Program-made: the position numbers and the translations under genes
NCBI RefSeq assembly: GCF_036325985.1
Contig: NZ_JAUHLI010000003.1
Location: 1 to 64,000 of the forward strand
Direction: 5' to 3'
DNA length: 64,000 bases
Origin: Alkalimonas cellulosilytica
GTDB taxonomy: Bacteria > Pseudomonadota > Gammaproteobacteria > Enterobacterales > Alteromonadaceae
Notes under the pieces: generated by a model
Seen by the model: the letters and a program-made list of their open reading frames with translations, nothing else
Told to the model about the DNA's origin: nothing
Database searches by the model: none
In this document: one piece after another, positions 53,216 to 62,113 of the stretch
Layout of the letters: every line of letters begins with the position of its first letter
Position numbering within the stretch: position 1 is the stretch's first letter

Positions 53216-54253
53216 TCAGTACAGTGGCTCCAACTGATAATGACCAGCTTTAAAATCATCAGCCAGCTCGACAGAGCGGCCAATGACCTCCTGCCAGTGG
53301 CGAATGCGAATTGCATCCGGTTGTTTGAAGTCTCTCCTATCCGGGATCTTGTGTTGTGGCAGTGAATGGATCCAACTTTGCGACGGGCACAGCAGCACTA
53401 CATTGTGGTAATGCCTGGAAAATTTGCGCCGCCATGGCAGTGATTTATCGAACCAGCCAGGGGCAATGTACGGATAGAAATGCGGGTACAACACCAGGCC
53501 TTGCTGACTAAATGGCCAGTCAAAGTGATAATCGGTGACACCGCCATCGTAAAACACCCCTTTACCAGCACCGGGAATGTCCTGCACCGCATCCAGGACC
53601 AGTGGGATCGAACCACTGGCTTGCAAGGCTGGACGCAGGTTAGCTTCGGTCAGTTCAATGCAGCGACTTGGCAGATCGGCTAAGGGAGTGTGAACCAGCT
53701 GACTGTCGGGTGCATGAAACACACAGCGCTCAAAGAAAAACCGCAGATGGCGACGGTTGGCCAGGTTCGCAGCGGCTGTCAGACTTAAACCTGCAAGCTG
53801 ACCGATTTTATGGCGCGAGCGGGTCAGAGCCCGGGCCCTGGCAACGGTAAAGTTCAATTTAAAGATGGGATTGCTGATCACCTGTTGGATGCTGCCGGCA
53901 TCCGGAAACACCCGATCAATCACCGTCATCGAAATATCGGTAATTTCCTTGCTGCTGGCTTTGGCCGGGTAACACAAGGTAGAGTAGGCATCGCAAAAGC
54001 GTTGGCTGGCTGCCACCGGGTCTTGTTGAGCATAACAAGCAAAGCGCCAGGCACCGGCCGAACTGCCCAGCAGCTGCAGTGGTTGCTGGCGGCCTTTGAA
54101 AAACTCACCGGTCAGATACTGATCCAGCCCAAATAAACTAAACCATTTGGGGCCGCCACTGGCACCAACCAAGGTTGTGATGTCGTTGGCATTCAAGCCA
54201 TGCTGCTGAATATGGGCCAGAGCAGTGGGCCCGGCTAAAACACGTAACCTCAT
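53216..54253 (-). CDS. Patatin-like phospholipase
   Basis: A 345-residue lipid acyl hydrolase-like protein. The oxyanion-hole region is GASGGPKWF (~30), the nucleophile elbow is GSSAGAWRFA (~64) and the catalytic aspartate is in YDGGVTD (~235). There is no signal peptide, so it is probably cytoplasmic or secreted by other means. It starts inside the stop of the second dGTPase-like gene (ATGA overlap), meaning translational coupling with a nucleotide hydrolase, an odd pairing. Its physiological lipid substrate is unknown. Confidence 0.88.
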   Translation of the reverse strand: MRLRVLAGPTALAHIQQHGLNANDITTLVGASGGPKWFSLFGLDQYLTGEFFKGRQQPLQLLGSSAGAWRFACYAQQDPVAASQRFCDAYSTLCYPAKASSKEITDISMTVIDRVFPDAGSIQQVISNPIFKLNFTVARARALTRSRHKIGQLAGLSLTAAANLANRRHLRFFFERCVFHAPDSQLVHTPLADLPSRCIELTEANLRPALQASGSIPLVLDAVQDIPGAGKGVFYDGGVTDYHFDWPFSQQGLVLYPHFYPYIAPGWFDKSLPWRRKFSRHYHNVVLLCPSQSWIHSLPQHKIPDRRDFKQPDAIRIRHWQEVIGRSVELADDFKAGHYQLEPLY

Positions 54254-55539
54254 AAAGCGCCAAACAACTTCTGGTACATGGTTTCGGCGTATTCATCGGT
54301 CATACCCGACAAATAATCGCAGATCACCCGCAAACCAAGGCCATCCTTTTGTGCCTGTTGCCAGCGTTGCTGGGTATTTTGTGGCAGCAAACGGCTCGGA
54401 TCCGAGGCAAAGGCGTCAAACATCTTTAGCAGCATGTTCTGGCAACGAAAGCGGGCTTGTTGAATATCGGGTTGGCTGATGACATTGCGAAACACGAAAC
54501 CTTTCAGCAGTTCCAGCAGTTGTTGCTGTGGTGCTGGCAGCCTGGCATTAAAACGGATCAGGGGTTCGCTCGCATCCGGAAGGCATTCATACAACTCTGC
54601 CGAGGTAATAAAGGCATTGACCAAAGCGCCGATGGCATTTTTACGCAGATGATGCTCAGGCCGAAACAGCGCATCCGTGACCGGTTGCATCAGTTGCTGC
54701 ATGGCTTGTGGTAAGGCAGCAACCGCGGCCGGGATCTGAGCGCGCCATTGCTCTTCAGTGGCATAGCCGGTGACGATGGCATCTTCCAAATCATGCACAC
54801 CGTAGGCAATGTCATCGGCCAGCTCCATAATGGAGGCATCCAGCGATTTATAGCACGACTTTTGCCAGGGGCTTTGCCCAAGCCGTTCCAGCTGCTGAAA
54901 CAAAGCGCGATCGGTGGCACTCAGCGGAGCCAGCACCCAATCCAGCACATCGGCATCTTCATGGAATACCGATTTCACCGCTTTCCATGGGGTCAGGCTC
55001 AGCGGTGACGGTTCGCTGTTATCCCCCAGCTGCTCAGGCGGCAGTACCGGGTATTTCAGTAAACCCAACAGAGTACGTCGGGTTAGATCCATGCCATGGT
55101 GTTCGGTGTAGGGCTCAAGTTTGCTGACAATACGAAAGGTCTGGCCATTGCCTTCAAACCCCCCGGCATGCAGCATTTTGTAGTTCAGCGCTGTTTCGCC
55201 GCCATGGCCAAACGGCGGGTGGCCGATATCGTGAGCCAGGCACAAAGCTTCCATCAGGCTTTCTTCCGGCAGCTGATTGGCCAGTTCAGGCTGTTGCTGA
55301 TAGCGGCGTTTCAGCTGATTCACCAAGCCGGTGCCAATCTGGGCCGCTTCCAGCGAATGGGTTAAACGGGTACGGTAAAAGTCATTCTGGCCCACCCCCA
55401 TGATCTGGGTTTTGGCCTGCAAGCGGCGAAAAGCTGCTGAGTGCAGAATACGGGCGCGATCGCGCTGCCAGGGGGTTCGTTGATCGTCTTGCCGGTTCAG
55501 CGAGCGGTCGGAGCGCCGCTCCAGCCAGGATGTACTCAT
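54250..55539 (-). CDS. dGTPase-like deoxynucleoside triphosphate triphosphohydrolase (second copy)
   Basis: A 429-residue HD-domain dNTP triphosphohydrolase, paralogous to the product of 46593-47897. Shared blocks include RDRARILHSAAFRRLQAKTQI, FYRTRLTHSLEAAQIG, CLAHDIGHPPFGHGGETALNY, GGFEGNGQTFRI and DLTRRTLLGLLKYPVL. All metal-binding His and Asp residues are conserved. The middle has a different insertion (GDNSEPSPLSLTPWKAVKS). AAGGAAG precedes the ATG. It heads a two-gene unit with the patatin-like gene and is divergent from the phn transporter. Confidence 0.92.
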   Translation of the reverse strand: MSTSWLERRSDRSLNRQDDQRTPWQRDRARILHSAAFRRLQAKTQIMGVGQNDFYRTRLTHSLEAAQIGTGLVNQLKRRYQQQPELANQLPEESLMEALCLAHDIGHPPFGHGGETALNYKMLHAGGFEGNGQTFRIVSKLEPYTEHHGMDLTRRTLLGLLKYPVLPPEQLGDNSEPSPLSLTPWKAVKSVFHEDADVLDWVLAPLSATDRALFQQLERLGQSPWQKSCYKSLDASIMELADDIAYGVHDLEDAIVTGYATEEQWRAQIPAAVAALPQAMQQLMQPVTDALFRPEHHLRKNAIGALVNAFITSAELYECLPDASEPLIRFNARLPAPQQQLLELLKGFVFRNVISQPDIQQARFRCQNMLLKMFDAFASDPSRLLPQNTQQRWQQAQKDGLGLRVICDYLSGMTDEYAETMYQKLFGAL

Positions 55540-55643
55540 GCCATCTTCCTTATGTTGAGGCGATTATCTTACGTCAAAGCCTACTTTGGATCGAGCAAGC
55601 TATGGCCATTTTTCACGCCAATTAAGACAAAAGGATGACGGTA

Positions 55644-55677
55644 TTGTCATCTTCAGGTCATATTCGCTTGTTACAAC
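55644..55677 (+). promoter_or_regulatory. Pho-box-like promoter of the phnDCE operon
   Basis: TTGTCAT (55644-55650), four bases, then AGGTCAT (55655-55661), matching the PhoB direct-repeat layout CTGTCAT-N4-CTGTCAT at 6/7 and 5/7 positions. A TACAAC -10-like box follows 10 bases later at 55672-55677, as in PhoB-activated promoters. Confidence 0.55.
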
Positions 55678-55711
55678 AGTGCCCGAAACGGATAAATAAG
55701 GGATGAATTGA

Positions 55712-56635
55712 ATGAGATCTGGGCTCAAAGTCAGGATGGTATCTTCATTGTTCTGGTTAAGTACCATGCTGCTGCTGGCAGGCTGCCAGCCGAAGGGAGA
55801 GCTGGGCAGCCGGGATAACCCGGTTCGGTTGTATTTCACCCCATCGGTCGATGCGGATACGATTGCCAGCAATTCACGGGAGTTTATCCGCTTTCTGGAG
55901 CAAGAAACCGGTGATTATTATGTCACAGGCATTCCAACCAGCTACATTGCTGTGGTGGAAGCATTTGGATCTGGCCGGGCTGATATCGGTGCCATGAATT
56001 CCTTTGGTTACCTGATGGCTAATGAGCGCTATGGTGCCAGAGCGCATTTGAAAATGATCCGCCATGGGGTTGATTATTATCAGGGGCAAATTGTGGTGCG
56101 GGCCGACAGTGGCATTGAGACGCTGGCCGATTTGGAGGGCAGACGCTTTGCTTTCACCGACCCGGCTTCCACCTCCGGCTACTTCTTCCCATTAAAAATG
56201 CTGCGTGATGCCGGCATCCGTTTGGGCAATGAAACTTTTGCCATGAAGCACGACAACGTAATTACCATGGTGTACCAGGGCCAGGTAGATGCTGGCTCAG
56301 CCTATTACTCGGCACCGGCTGCTGATGGCAGTATCCGTGATGCACGCCAGCGGGTACTGACACAATTTCCCGATGTCGAGCAGCAGGTACGGATTTTAGC
56401 GGTCACTGAAAAAATCCCCAATGATCCCTTTGTCTTTCGCAAAGACTTACCGGATGAGATCCGCGATCGTTTTATTTCGGCAGTTAAGAAGTTTCTGGCC
56501 AGCGACGAGGGGCAGGACATCTTTCGCAATATCTACAGTGTCGAGGGCTTAGTGGATGCCTCGGATGCCGATTACGATCCGCTCAGAGAGATGATCCGAG
56601 CCATTGAGCTTGATACCAACCGACTACTGCTTTAG
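55712..56635 (+). CDS. phnD: Phosphonate/phosphite-type ABC transporter substrate-binding lipoprotein
   Basis: A 307-residue PhnD-family protein with a lipoprotein signal (STMLLLAGC). Family motifs are LYFTPSVDADTI, the FGSGRADIGAMNSFGYLMA segment, DLEGRRFAFTDPASTSGYFFPL and KIPNDPFVFRKDLP. It binds phosphonate, phosphite or a related oxyanion in the periplasm. No C-P lyase or phosphite dehydrogenase gene is present in the window, so the ligand is open. It is the first gene behind the Pho-box-like promoter. Confidence 0.9.
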   Translation: MRSGLKVRMVSSLFWLSTMLLLAGCQPKGELGSRDNPVRLYFTPSVDADTIASNSREFIRFLEQETGDYYVTGIPTSYIAVVEAFGSGRADIGAMNSFGYLMANERYGARAHLKMIRHGVDYYQGQIVVRADSGIETLADLEGRRFAFTDPASTSGYFFPLKMLRDAGIRLGNETFAMKHDNVITMVYQGQVDAGSAYYSAPAADGSIRDARQRVLTQFPDVEQQVRILAVTEKIPNDPFVFRKDLPDEIRDRFISAVKKFLASDEGQDIFRNIYSVEGLVDASDADYDPLREMIRAIELDTNRLLL

Positions 56636-56644
56636 GAGCCAGGC

Positions 56645-57409
56645 ATGACATTACTTCGTGGCGAAAATCTTTGCAAAACCTATCCGAATGGCACGCAGGC
56701 CCTGAGTCAGATTAATTTCAGTGTCGAAGAAGGGGAGTTTCTGGTGGTGATTGGCTTATCCGGCTCTGGAAAATCCACCTTGCTGCGCTGCATTAATCAA
56801 CTGCATCCGATCAGTAGTGGTGCCATTCACTTCGAACAACAACGCCTGGATCAGTTGCATGGCCGGGCTTTACGTCAGCAGCGAAGTCGCATAGGCATGA
56901 TCTTTCAGCAGTTTAATTTAATCCCTCGTAAAAGCGTACTGACCAATGTGTTGGCCGGAGCCCTGGCTTCCACCCCCATTTGGAAGTCCTTATTGGGGCT
57001 GTACAGCAAAAAGCAACAGCAGCAAGCCCTGGCTTATTTACGTATTGTCGGGTTGGAGCATAAAGCCTATGTGCGGGCAGACAATTTATCGGGTGGGCAG
57101 CAGCAGCGCGTCGCTATCGCCAGAGCATTGATGCAGAATCCGAAAATTCTGTTGGCCGATGAGCCGGTGGCTAGTCTGGATCCGTCTACCTCCCACTCGG
57201 TAATGAAGTACCTGCAAAAAATCAATCGAGAGCTTGGTGTCACGGTGATTTGCAATCTGCATTTTTTATCCCTGGTTCGCACCTATGCCAGCCGGGTGCT
57301 GGCGCTCAAAGATGGCAAGATAGTGTATCAGGGCGCGCCGGAAGATATCGATGAGCAATGGTTTAAAACCATTTATGGCGAAGAAGCCGTCGAAGTGAGT
57401 ATCAACTGA
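56645..57409 (+). CDS. phnC: Phosphonate-type ABC transporter ATPase
   Basis: A 254-residue ATPase: Walker A GLSGSGKST (~37), Q-loop in GMIFQQFNLIPRKSVLTNVLAGAL (the PhnC-typical NLI/RKSVLTNVL stretch), signature LSGGQQQRVAIARAL (~150), Walker B ILLADEPVASLDP. It starts 9 bases after phnD and its stop overlaps the phnE ATG by one base, so it is part of a tight operon. Confidence 0.93.
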   Translation: MTLLRGENLCKTYPNGTQALSQINFSVEEGEFLVVIGLSGSGKSTLLRCINQLHPISSGAIHFEQQRLDQLHGRALRQQRSRIGMIFQQFNLIPRKSVLTNVLAGALASTPIWKSLLGLYSKKQQQQALAYLRIVGLEHKAYVRADNLSGGQQQRVAIARALMQNPKILLADEPVASLDPSTSHSVMKYLQKINRELGVTVICNLHFLSLVRTYASRVLALKDGKIVYQGAPEDIDEQWFKTIYGEEAVEVSIN

Positions 57410-58482
57410 TGGATAATACAATGAGCACTGAACAACAATTGGCCCAGACCATGCCGGTCAAACGTTACCAGGCCAGCATTAAAGCCTGGTGCATTGATGT
57501 GCTGTTATGGAGCTACAGCTTCCTGGTGCTTTACAAACTAGGTTATCAAAGTTGGTGGCTTGACTTGCGCCATATCGACTTTTCCTGGTCTGAGCCACTG
57601 TATTCACTCTTATTGGGTGGTCTGATAGCCAGCGTGTTGAGCTATACCAAAGCCTCTGTCGGCAAGGCTTGCTATGGTCTGATTGCTTTTGAAGAAGGAC
57701 GCTCTTTATTTCGTGCGGCTTCAGTTCGGCTTGGTCTGCTATTTCTGTTGTTGACCTTTATTGCCGGTTTGCAGGTATCCCAGGTTTCGATGCGGGAATT
57801 TTTTTCAGACTCTGGCCTGGCTGGTGCCCAACGCATTTTTACAGCCTTATTAAACCCAAATTTTGCGATTCTTGAAGAGGCGCTGTTTGCGGCTGTTGAA
57901 ACGGTGTATATGGCTTTTATTGCCACTGCTCTGGCTATTCCTGTCGCCTTTGTGCTGGCTTTTTTTGCCGCCCGTAACTTAATGAAACACTCGGCTTTAA
58001 GCTTTGCTATTTATGCAGTACTGCGCTTTCTAATGAATCTCACCCGCTCTATCGAGCCGCTGGTGTGGGCTATTATTTTTTCAGTGTGGGTGGGCATAGG
58101 GCCATTTTCAGGCATGTTGGCTCTGTTTCTGCACTCGGTTGCTTCTTTGACTAAGTTGTATTCGGAACAAATTGAAGCCATTCAGGATGGGCCGGTTGAA
58201 GCTATGACGGCGACTGGAGCTCATCCGATCCAAATCATTTGGTACGGTGTGGTGCCACAAATTGTGCTGCCGTATTTGTCTTATACCATTTATCGTTGGG
58301 ATATTAATGTCAGGATGGCGACGGTGATTGGTTTGGTTGGGGGCGGCGGCATCGGCACCATGCTGATGCAGTATCAGGGCCTGGCCCGCTGGAATGATGT
58401 CGGCATGTTGGTGATTGTGATTGCGGCCATTGTCTGGCTGATGGACTATGCATCGGCCAAAATCCGGGCTCACTTAAAGTGA
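57409..58482 (+). CDS. phnE: Phosphonate-type ABC transporter permease with extended N-terminus
   Basis: A 357-residue permease, about 80-100 residues longer than typical PhnE. The C-terminal ~210 residues are a standard binding-protein-dependent permease domain, with the EAA loop IEAIQDGPVEAMTATGAHPIQIIWYGVVPQIVLPYLSY and the GLVGGGGIG loop. The extra N-terminal part has additional hydrophobic segments near 30-48, 64-80 and 105-122. The extension could reflect two ancestral helices plus an added hairpin. The gene ends 7 bases from the convergent AGCS transporter gene. Confidence 0.9.
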   Translation: MDNTMSTEQQLAQTMPVKRYQASIKAWCIDVLLWSYSFLVLYKLGYQSWWLDLRHIDFSWSEPLYSLLLGGLIASVLSYTKASVGKACYGLIAFEEGRSLFRAASVRLGLLFLLLTFIAGLQVSQVSMREFFSDSGLAGAQRIFTALLNPNFAILEEALFAAVETVYMAFIATALAIPVAFVLAFFAARNLMKHSALSFAIYAVLRFLMNLTRSIEPLVWAIIFSVWVGIGPFSGMLALFLHSVASLTKLYSEQIEAIQDGPVEAMTATGAHPIQIIWYGVVPQIVLPYLSYTIYRWDINVRMATVIGLVGGGGIGTMLMQYQGLARWNDVGMLVIVIAAIVWLMDYASAKIRAHLK

Positions 58483-58489
58483 GCCTGAA

Positions 58490-59881
58490 TTATTTCAGTT
58501 GTCGCAAGTACTCCTTTAAGTCGCGCTTTACCTCGGGCATCAGCAGGTAAATGGCCAGAATGTTCGGTACCGCCATCAGGAAAATCATCGAGTCGATAAA
58601 ATCAAACACTGCCAGGATATTGGGCACGGCGCCAATGGAGACCACCAGGCAAAACAGCACTTTAAATAGCGTTTGTACCCGGTTGGTTTCACCAAAGATA
58701 TAACTCCAGGACTTCAGGCCGTAGTAAGACCAGCTGATGACGGTGGAAAAGCCAAACAGCAGCAGTGCGACCATCAGCACCAGTGGAAACCAGTCAAATA
58801 CGCTGGCAAAAGCACTGGAAGTAAGGCGCACGCCATCCAGATCACTGCCGAGGTAAGCACCGGTTAAAATGATCACCAGAGCAGTGATGGTGCAAATCAC
58901 CACTGTATCGATAAAGGGTTCGAGCAGGGCGACAAAGCCTTGTGACACCGGGTGCCTGGTTTGTGCTGCTGCATGGGCAATCGGTGAAGAGCCAATCCCT
59001 GCTTCGTTGGAGTAGGCAGCCCGGCGAAATCCCTGAATAAGCACCCCAATAAAGCCACCATAGGCGGCTTCAGGGGCAAAGGCGCCATAGACGATGGTCA
59101 TCAGAGCCGCGGGCACGGCATCCAGGTGGCTGCCAATAATCACCAGCGCCGCCAGCAGATAGATAGCGCACATCAGGGGTACTAGCCGGCTGGTAACATT
59201 GGCAATGCTTTTGATACCACCAATGATCACCACCGCCACCAGCAGGGCGTAGATAGCACCAAACAGCCAGGCATTGTCAAAGCCCGTTACGCCTTTGACC
59301 TGGGCATAGCCCTGATTGACATGGACAAAACCGGCCGAGCCAAAGACACAGGCCATGGCAAAGAAAATCGCCAGGGCTTTGCCAAGGCGTGGCAGCTTAA
59401 ATTTGCTAAGCGCCACTTCAATGTAGTACATGGGGCCGCCGGAGTAGCTGCCATCGGCGGCCTGATGGCGGTATTTAACGGCAAGGGTACATTCGACAAA
59501 TTTCAGCGACATCCCCAGCAAGCCAGCCAGGATCATCCAAAAGGTGGCGCCTGGACCTCCCAACGTAATGGCCACGGCCACACCGGCAATATTGCCGGTG
59601 CCAACGGTACCCGATAAAGCGGTGGATAGGGCCTGAAACGGGGTGATATCACCTTGCTGGCGTGGGTCTTTGTATCGGCCAGACACCACTTTGAGGGCAT
59701 GGCCAAAACCGCGCACATTGATAAAACCCAGATAAAAAGTACTGAACAAAGCGCCAGCCATCAGCCAGACCACCACAATCGGCAGTTCGGCGCCGCCAAC
59801 CGGAATGGCATAAAACACGATGGACGATAACTGGTTGGTAAACCATTCAAAGGCGTAGCGAAAGCCTGGTTCAGTACTCAT
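58490..59881 (-). CDS. Alanine/glycine:cation symporter (AGCS)
   Basis: A 463-residue inner-membrane Na+ or H+ symporter for alanine or glycine. The family signature region is present (FQALSTALSGTVGTGNIAGVAVAITLGGPGATFWM), with YSGGPMYYIE and the FRRAAYSNEAGIGSSPIAHAAA segment. About ten or eleven hydrophobic segments are visible. It lies 8 bases downstream of the alanine aminotransferase gene on the same strand, which supports alanine as substrate. Confidence 0.93.
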   Translation of the reverse strand: MSTEPGFRYAFEWFTNQLSSIVFYAIPVGGAELPIVVVWLMAGALFSTFYLGFINVRGFGHALKVVSGRYKDPRQQGDITPFQALSTALSGTVGTGNIAGVAVAITLGGPGATFWMILAGLLGMSLKFVECTLAVKYRHQAADGSYSGGPMYYIEVALSKFKLPRLGKALAIFFAMACVFGSAGFVHVNQGYAQVKGVTGFDNAWLFGAIYALLVAVVIIGGIKSIANVTSRLVPLMCAIYLLAALVIIGSHLDAVPAALMTIVYGAFAPEAAYGGFIGVLIQGFRRAAYSNEAGIGSSPIAHAAAQTRHPVSQGFVALLEPFIDTVVICTITALVIILTGAYLGSDLDGVRLTSSAFASVFDWFPLVLMVALLLFGFSTVISWSYYGLKSWSYIFGETNRVQTLFKVLFCLVVSIGAVPNILAVFDFIDSMIFLMAVPNILAIYLLMPEVKRDLKEYLRQLK

Positions 59882-59889
59882 GAGAAACC

Positions 59890-61104
59890 TTATTGTTGGT
59901 AGCTGGCTAAAAACTGCTGCAAACGATGAATCGCCTGCTCCAGCTGCTCTTTATGCGGCAAAAACACAATACGGAAATGATCCGGCTCCGGCCAGTTAAA
60001 AGCCCGGCCATGCACCAGCAATACTTTGTGCTGTCTTAGAAAATCCAGCACCATCAACTCATCGTCTTTGACTTTGATTTTGCTGCGATCAATCTTCGGG
60101 AACAGGTACATGGCCCCTTTGGGACGGGTGCAGCTTAACCCCGGTATTTGATTGACCTGCTGCCAGGCCGCATCCATCTGTTCGTACAAACGGCCGCCGG
60201 GGGCGGTCAGCTCAAAAATACTCTGGTAGCCGCCCAAAGCGGTTTGCACCGCATGCTGGCAGGGCACATTGGCGCATAGACGCATTGAAGCCAGAATACG
60301 CAGGCCATCAACATAGTGCTGCGCCTGCCGCTTGGCGCCAGAGATAAAAAGCCAGCCGACCCGAAAGCCGGCGATGCGGTAGTTTTTTGATAAACCGCCA
60401 AAGGTCAGTAGCAACAAATCATCACATAAAGAAGCGGTACTGGTATGTTCGGTGCCATCGTACAGAATTTTGTCGTAGATTTCGTCGCTAAGCACCACCA
60501 GCTGGTGCTGACGGGCAATTTCCAGCAAGGCCAGCAGCACTTCGTTTGAATAAACCGCTCCGGTGGGGTTGTTTGGGTTAATCAGCACCAGCGCTTTGGT
60601 TTTTTTGCTGATTTTGCTGCGCAAGTCATCCAGATCCGGCGCCCAATCCTGTTGCTCATCGCAGCGATAATGCCGGGCTTTGCCACCGGCTAAATTCACC
60701 GCCGCAGTCCAGAGTGGGTAATCGGGCGAGGGGATCAAGACCTCATCGTCGTTATTCAGTAACCCCTGCAGTGCCATCAGGATAAGTTCTGACACGCCAT
60801 TGCCAATAAACACATCATCGGCATCGGCACCGCGAATACCACGTTGTTGATAGTACTGAGCCACCGCCACCCGGGCCGGATAGATCCCCTGAGAGTCGGA
60901 GTAGCCCTGAGCGGTTGGCAGGTTGTGGATGACGTGCTTTAAGATTTCATCCGGGGCTTCAAAGCCAAAAGGAGCGGGGTTGCCGATATTGAGCTTTAAA
61001 ATACGGTGGCCCTCTTCTTCCATCCGTTTGGCTTCCTGCGCCACCGGGCCACGGATATCGTAGCAAACACCTTCGAGTTTGCTGGAACGCTGAATAAGCT
61101 TCAT
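59890..61104 (-). CDS. alaA: Alanine aminotransferase (AlaA type)
   Basis: A 404-residue fold-type I PLP aminotransferase that interconverts pyruvate plus glutamate and alanine plus 2-oxoglutarate. It closely follows E. coli AlaA (YfbQ) as I know it: the start SSKLEGVCYDIRGPV, LKLNIGNPAPFGFEAPDEIL, LINPNNPTGAVYS, the aspartate in VVLSDEIYDKILYDG and the PLP lysine in FGGLSKNYRIAGFRVGW. It is co-transcribed with the downstream AGCS transporter. Confidence 0.93.
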   Translation of the reverse strand: MKLIQRSSKLEGVCYDIRGPVAQEAKRMEEEGHRILKLNIGNPAPFGFEAPDEILKHVIHNLPTAQGYSDSQGIYPARVAVAQYYQQRGIRGADADDVFIGNGVSELILMALQGLLNNDDEVLIPSPDYPLWTAAVNLAGGKARHYRCDEQQDWAPDLDDLRSKISKKTKALVLINPNNPTGAVYSNEVLLALLEIARQHQLVVLSDEIYDKILYDGTEHTSTASLCDDLLLLTFGGLSKNYRIAGFRVGWLFISGAKRQAQHYVDGLRILASMRLCANVPCQHAVQTALGGYQSIFELTAPGGRLYEQMDAAWQQVNQIPGLSCTRPKGAMYLFPKIDRSKIKVKDDELMVLDFLRQHKVLLVHGRAFNWPEPDHFRIVFLPHKEQLEQAIHRLQQFLASYQQ

Positions 61105-61173
61105 AGACTTTTTGCTTCAGTTTTTATACGTCTGGATAGCCAGATACTACCTGAAGTAACGCTGCAAAAGAAA

Positions 61174-61194
61174 GCCAAAAGCAAGGCTTTTGGC
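61174..61194 (-). terminator. Terminator after the GVG-repeat protein gene
   Basis: Perfect 9-bp stem GCCAAAAGC (61174-61182) and GCTTTTGGC (61186-61194); read on the minus strand it is followed by TTTCTTTT. Confidence 0.8.
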
Positions 61195-61212
61195 TGGAAT
61201 GCAGAAAATTTT

Positions 61213-61833
61213 TTAGTTCTGATGGGTCAAGCTGATGTCGCCCACGCCGACATTGGCCTTGAAGGTGGTGCTGCCAGGGCCGCTCCATTCCAGACTGCCA
61301 CCCACCAGATGGCGATCGGTTTTAAAGCTGCTCGGAGCATTATGCAGGTTGACATTACCGACACCAGCCGATAGCTCAATACGCTGAAACTGCTCGGCAT
61401 TCAAGCTGCTGCTGATCTGGCCAACACCGACATCTACCTCGTAACTGCTGCGGATATGGTTGGCATAAAACTGGCCGACACCCAGTTCTGCTTTTACAGC
61501 CAAACTGGCCGGCACTGTTAATTGCCAATGCTGCTTAGTGTTGTCTTTGGGGATACTGAGCTGCAATTGCCCATTCGCCAGCTGTTGTTTGAGCTCAACA
61601 TCGCCGACCTTATGGCTGAAAAACCACCAGCGCTTTTCGCCGCGGACAGTCACTTTGAGTGTAATCCGATCCGTATCGGCAGTTTCAATTTGGATCTGGC
61701 CAACCCCAACCTCTACCATCAGTTGGTTCAGAGCTGATGCATCCAGTTCAAGTGCAAGCTGCTTTTCATCGGCAAGTGCCGATAATGGCAGTGTAAAAAA
61801 CAACAGAAAGGCGATAAACAGCAATCTTTTCAT
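61213..61833 (-). CDS. Exported DUF4097-like protein with GVG repeats
   Basis: A 206-residue exported protein (signal peptide LLFIAFLLFFTLPLSALA). The mature part carries five copies of a GVG-centred beta unit, at residues 43-45, 118-120, 136-138, 157-159 and 196-198 (GVGQIQI, GVGQFYA, GVGQISS, GVGNVNL, GVGDISL). This is the pattern of the DUF4097/DUF2807-type putative adhesin beta-solenoid, truncated compared with most members. There is no membrane anchor after the signal. Function is unknown; an envelope-stress or surface role is typical speculation for the family. Confidence 0.8.
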   Translation of the reverse strand: MKRLLFIAFLLFFTLPLSALADEKQLALELDASALNQLMVEVGVGQIQIETADTDRITLKVTVRGEKRWWFFSHKVGDVELKQQLANGQLQLSIPKDNTKQHWQLTVPASLAVKAELGVGQFYANHIRSSYEVDVGVGQISSSLNAEQFQRIELSAGVGNVNLHNAPSSFKTDRHLVGGSLEWSGPGSTTFKANVGVGDISLTHQN

Positions 61834-62113
61834 GATGATTCCCTTTGGTTACAGTGCTAAAAAGCATGGATTTATAGCTATTAAGCACAAATTGTACCAA
61901 TAATATTTTTTTGTTTTTTATCAACAATGTAGTGCAATTTAAGGCTGAAAACTGTGCATCAAGTGTACAGAATAGTTCGTGCATTTGATGAATTCAGGGT
62001 AAAATAAACCACAAGAGTGCTGTTGATGCTTTAAAGTAAAGCAAAAGGGCCAGACTGACAAGTTGGTCCTGATAAGCAACAGCGATGATTGTGAAGCTGC
62101 AAAAAGGTGATAG

